DNA from: a virus
Direction: 5' to 3' (one strand)
Virus record (IMG/VR): IMGVR_UViG_3300028925_004024
Location: 1 to 20,236 of that record
DNA: 20,236 bases
Under the pieces are notes generated by a model. It searched no databases. It saw only the letters and a program-made list of their open reading frames with translations, and was not told the origin of the DNA. Below are positions 19,008-20,236 of the stretch, piece by piece. Numbering within the stretch: the first letter of the stretch is position 1; every line of letters begins with the position of its first letter. A program made the position numbers and the translations under genes.

Positions 19008-20213
19008 CTAATTTATTGATTTTACAAACTCTGCAGCTTCTTCTGACCCGCCTGTTGAAGTTCCTTTAGTATAAGAATGAGCGCCTACACCTGCTAGGTC
19101 TCCGTCTTTTACAATTAGATATTCATCCCTAATAGGTCTACTTTCAAACATACATTCAAGAATTTCTCTTACACCGTCTGCATATCTTGTTTGAGCAGAT
19201 AGAGATGTTCCAGATGTATGAGGTGTCATTCCGTGATGTGGCATATTTCTCCAGACATGGTCATTAGGTGCAGGTTGAGGGAACCAAACATCACCAGCAT
19301 AACCACTCAATTGACCAGATTCTACTCCTCTAGCTATTGCATCTTTATCACAAATCTTACCTCGTGCAGTATTAATTACATAAGCGCCTTTCTTACATTT
19401 AGCAATCATCTCATCATTAAACAAATGTTCTGTTTCAGGATGTAATGGGCAACTTATATTAATAACATCACAAACTGCAACCATCGACTCTACTGAATCG
19501 TGATATGTAAGATTTAACTCTTGTTCTTTTTCTATGCTTAATCTATGTTTATCAAAATAGTGAAGATGAACATCAAACGGATGCATCTTTCTTAACACAT
19601 CATAACCGATACGACCAGCTGCGATTGTGCCTACATGCATACCTTCTACATCATAAGACCTTTTAACTGCATCAGCGATATCCCAACCACCTTCATTAAC
19701 AATCTTATGTTGAGTATGGTAATCACGAACCATAGAAAGAATCATCATTACGATATGTTCTGCAACTGACCTTGAATTACAATATGTTACTTCAACAACA
19801 TCAATGTTGTGGTCCATAGCAGCTTGCAAGTCAACATGGTCTGAACCAATGCCGGCAGTAATTGCCATTTTTAAGTTTGGTGCAGTTTCCATTTTCTCTC
19901 TTGTTACATAGTAAGGCCAAAATGGTTGTGATATAACAATATCTGCATCAACTAATTCTTTATCTGCCGTACAACCTTCGCCATCTTTGTCTGATGTAAC
20001 GACTAATGTATGACCGGCATCTTCTAAAAACTTTCTTAGTCCTAACTCACCAGACACACAACCTAATAGTTCGCCAGGCGTAAAATCTCTGCCTTGAGGA
20101 CTAGGTAATGTCATGCCGTCAGGATATTTGTCTATTTTTGGCAAATCACTTAGTGGATAACTCTCAGGCATTCCGCCTTTAGGGTCATCATATAAAATAC
20201 ATAATATTTTCAT
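19008..20213 (-). CDS. fdh: NAD-dependent formate dehydrogenase
   Basis: The 401-residue protein oxidises formate to CO2 and reduces NAD+ to NADH in the cytoplasm, without metal. It aligns by eye along its length with the well-studied Pseudomonas sp. 101 enzyme, and the key residues fall at the same numbers: N146 (TYCNSRSVAEH), the Rossmann motif GTIAAGRIG (195-203), D221 (NAD+ specificity, HYFDKHRL), R284 (NTARGK), Q313 (WFPQPAP), H332 and S334 (MTPHTSGT). The conserved C-terminus GAHSYTKG...GGSEEAAEF is intact. The ribosome site AAAGGAG is strong. Its own promoter would be beyond the window. Formate is a C1 waste and energy source for SAR11 and methylotrophs, so it probably acts as an auxiliary metabolic gene supplying NADH during infection. 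Confidence 0.96.
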   Translation of the reverse strand: MKILCILYDDPKGGMPESYPLSDLPKIDKYPDGMTLPSPQGRDFTPGELLGCVSGELGLRKFLEDAGHTLVVTSDKDGEGCTADKELVDADIVISQPFWPYYVTREKMETAPNLKMAITAGIGSDHVDLQAAMDHNIDVVEVTYCNSRSVAEHIVMMILSMVRDYHTQHKIVNEGGWDIADAVKRSYDVEGMHVGTIAAGRIGYDVLRKMHPFDVHLHYFDKHRLSIEKEQELNLTYHDSVESMVAVCDVINISCPLHPETEHLFNDEMIAKCKKGAYVINTARGKICDKDAIARGVESGQLSGYAGDVWFPQPAPNDHVWRNMPHHGMTPHTSGTSLSAQTRYADGVREILECMFESRPIRDEYLIVKDGDLAGVGAHSYTKGTSTGGSEEAAEFVKSIN

Positions 20214-20236
20214 TATTTTTTCTCCTTTAAAAGTTT

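Overview
This window looks like part of the genome of a T4-like marine myovirus. AT-rich composition (about one third G+C over most of it), tight gene packing and T4-type baseplate, tail and head genes (gp5, gp27-like, gp53, gp48, gp26, gp54, gp4) fit the pelagimyophage / cyanomyophage group. A host among SAR11 or similar streamlined methylotrophs such as OM43 is an inference from composition, from the curli-type cluster known in pelagimyophages and from the C1-metabolism genes; nothing here names the host. Nearly all genes are on the minus strand, so transcription runs from high to low coordinates. The exception is gp4.

Layout from high to low coordinates. (1) 20213-19008: a complete NAD-dependent formate dehydrogenase with all classical catalytic residues. 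(2) 18981-18270: a self-contained cassette with a perfect sigma70 promoter (TTGACA, 17 bp, TATAAT), an entericidin-like lipoprotein, a small secreted protein and an intrinsic terminator. (3) 18265-10502: a curli-like secretion and signalling operon. It holds two paralogous single-TM proteins, csgF, csgG, a curlin-repeat protein, an overlapping small membrane ORF, a FecR-domain protein ending in curlin-like repeats, a SoxYZ-like carrier, a second larger curlin-repeat protein and a CHASE2-type membrane adenylate cyclase. csgE, csgC and csgD are not present. (4) 10506-5985: tail genes, namely a structural protein, gp54, gp26 with a probable -1 frameshift into a gp51-like extension, a small membrane protein and a probable tape measure with a triplicated 37-residue hydrophobic repeat. 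(5) 5982-5376: iscU followed by two genes too short for ordinary gene calling, a TTG-started single-TM protein and a 30-residue peptide with 10 cysteines resembling a metallothionein. (6) 4824-5288: gp4 on the plus strand. (7) 4824-1505: gp48, gp53, the gp27-like hub and a 19-residue basic peptide. (8) 1424-936: a 48-residue protein and an A-type Fe-S carrier. (9) 757-1: the N-terminal 252 residues of gp5, markedly richer in G+C than the rest and without the T4 lysozyme insertion.

Regulation is readable. The T4 late promoter octamer TATAAATA occurs at the heads of transcription units. In four of them (and a one-mismatch version for gp4 on the plus strand) its last base lies exactly 6 nt before the start codon, which predicts leaderless late mRNAs. 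The curli-like genes are therefore probably expressed late with the virion genes, while the lipoprotein cassette has a host-type early promoter.

The most noteworthy items are the cysteine-rich peptide next to iscU, the curlin/FecR/SoxYZ/cyclase cluster and its FecR-curlin chimera, the gp26 frameshift, the leaderless late-promoter pattern, the formate dehydrogenase and the promoter-terminator-bounded lipoprotein cassette.
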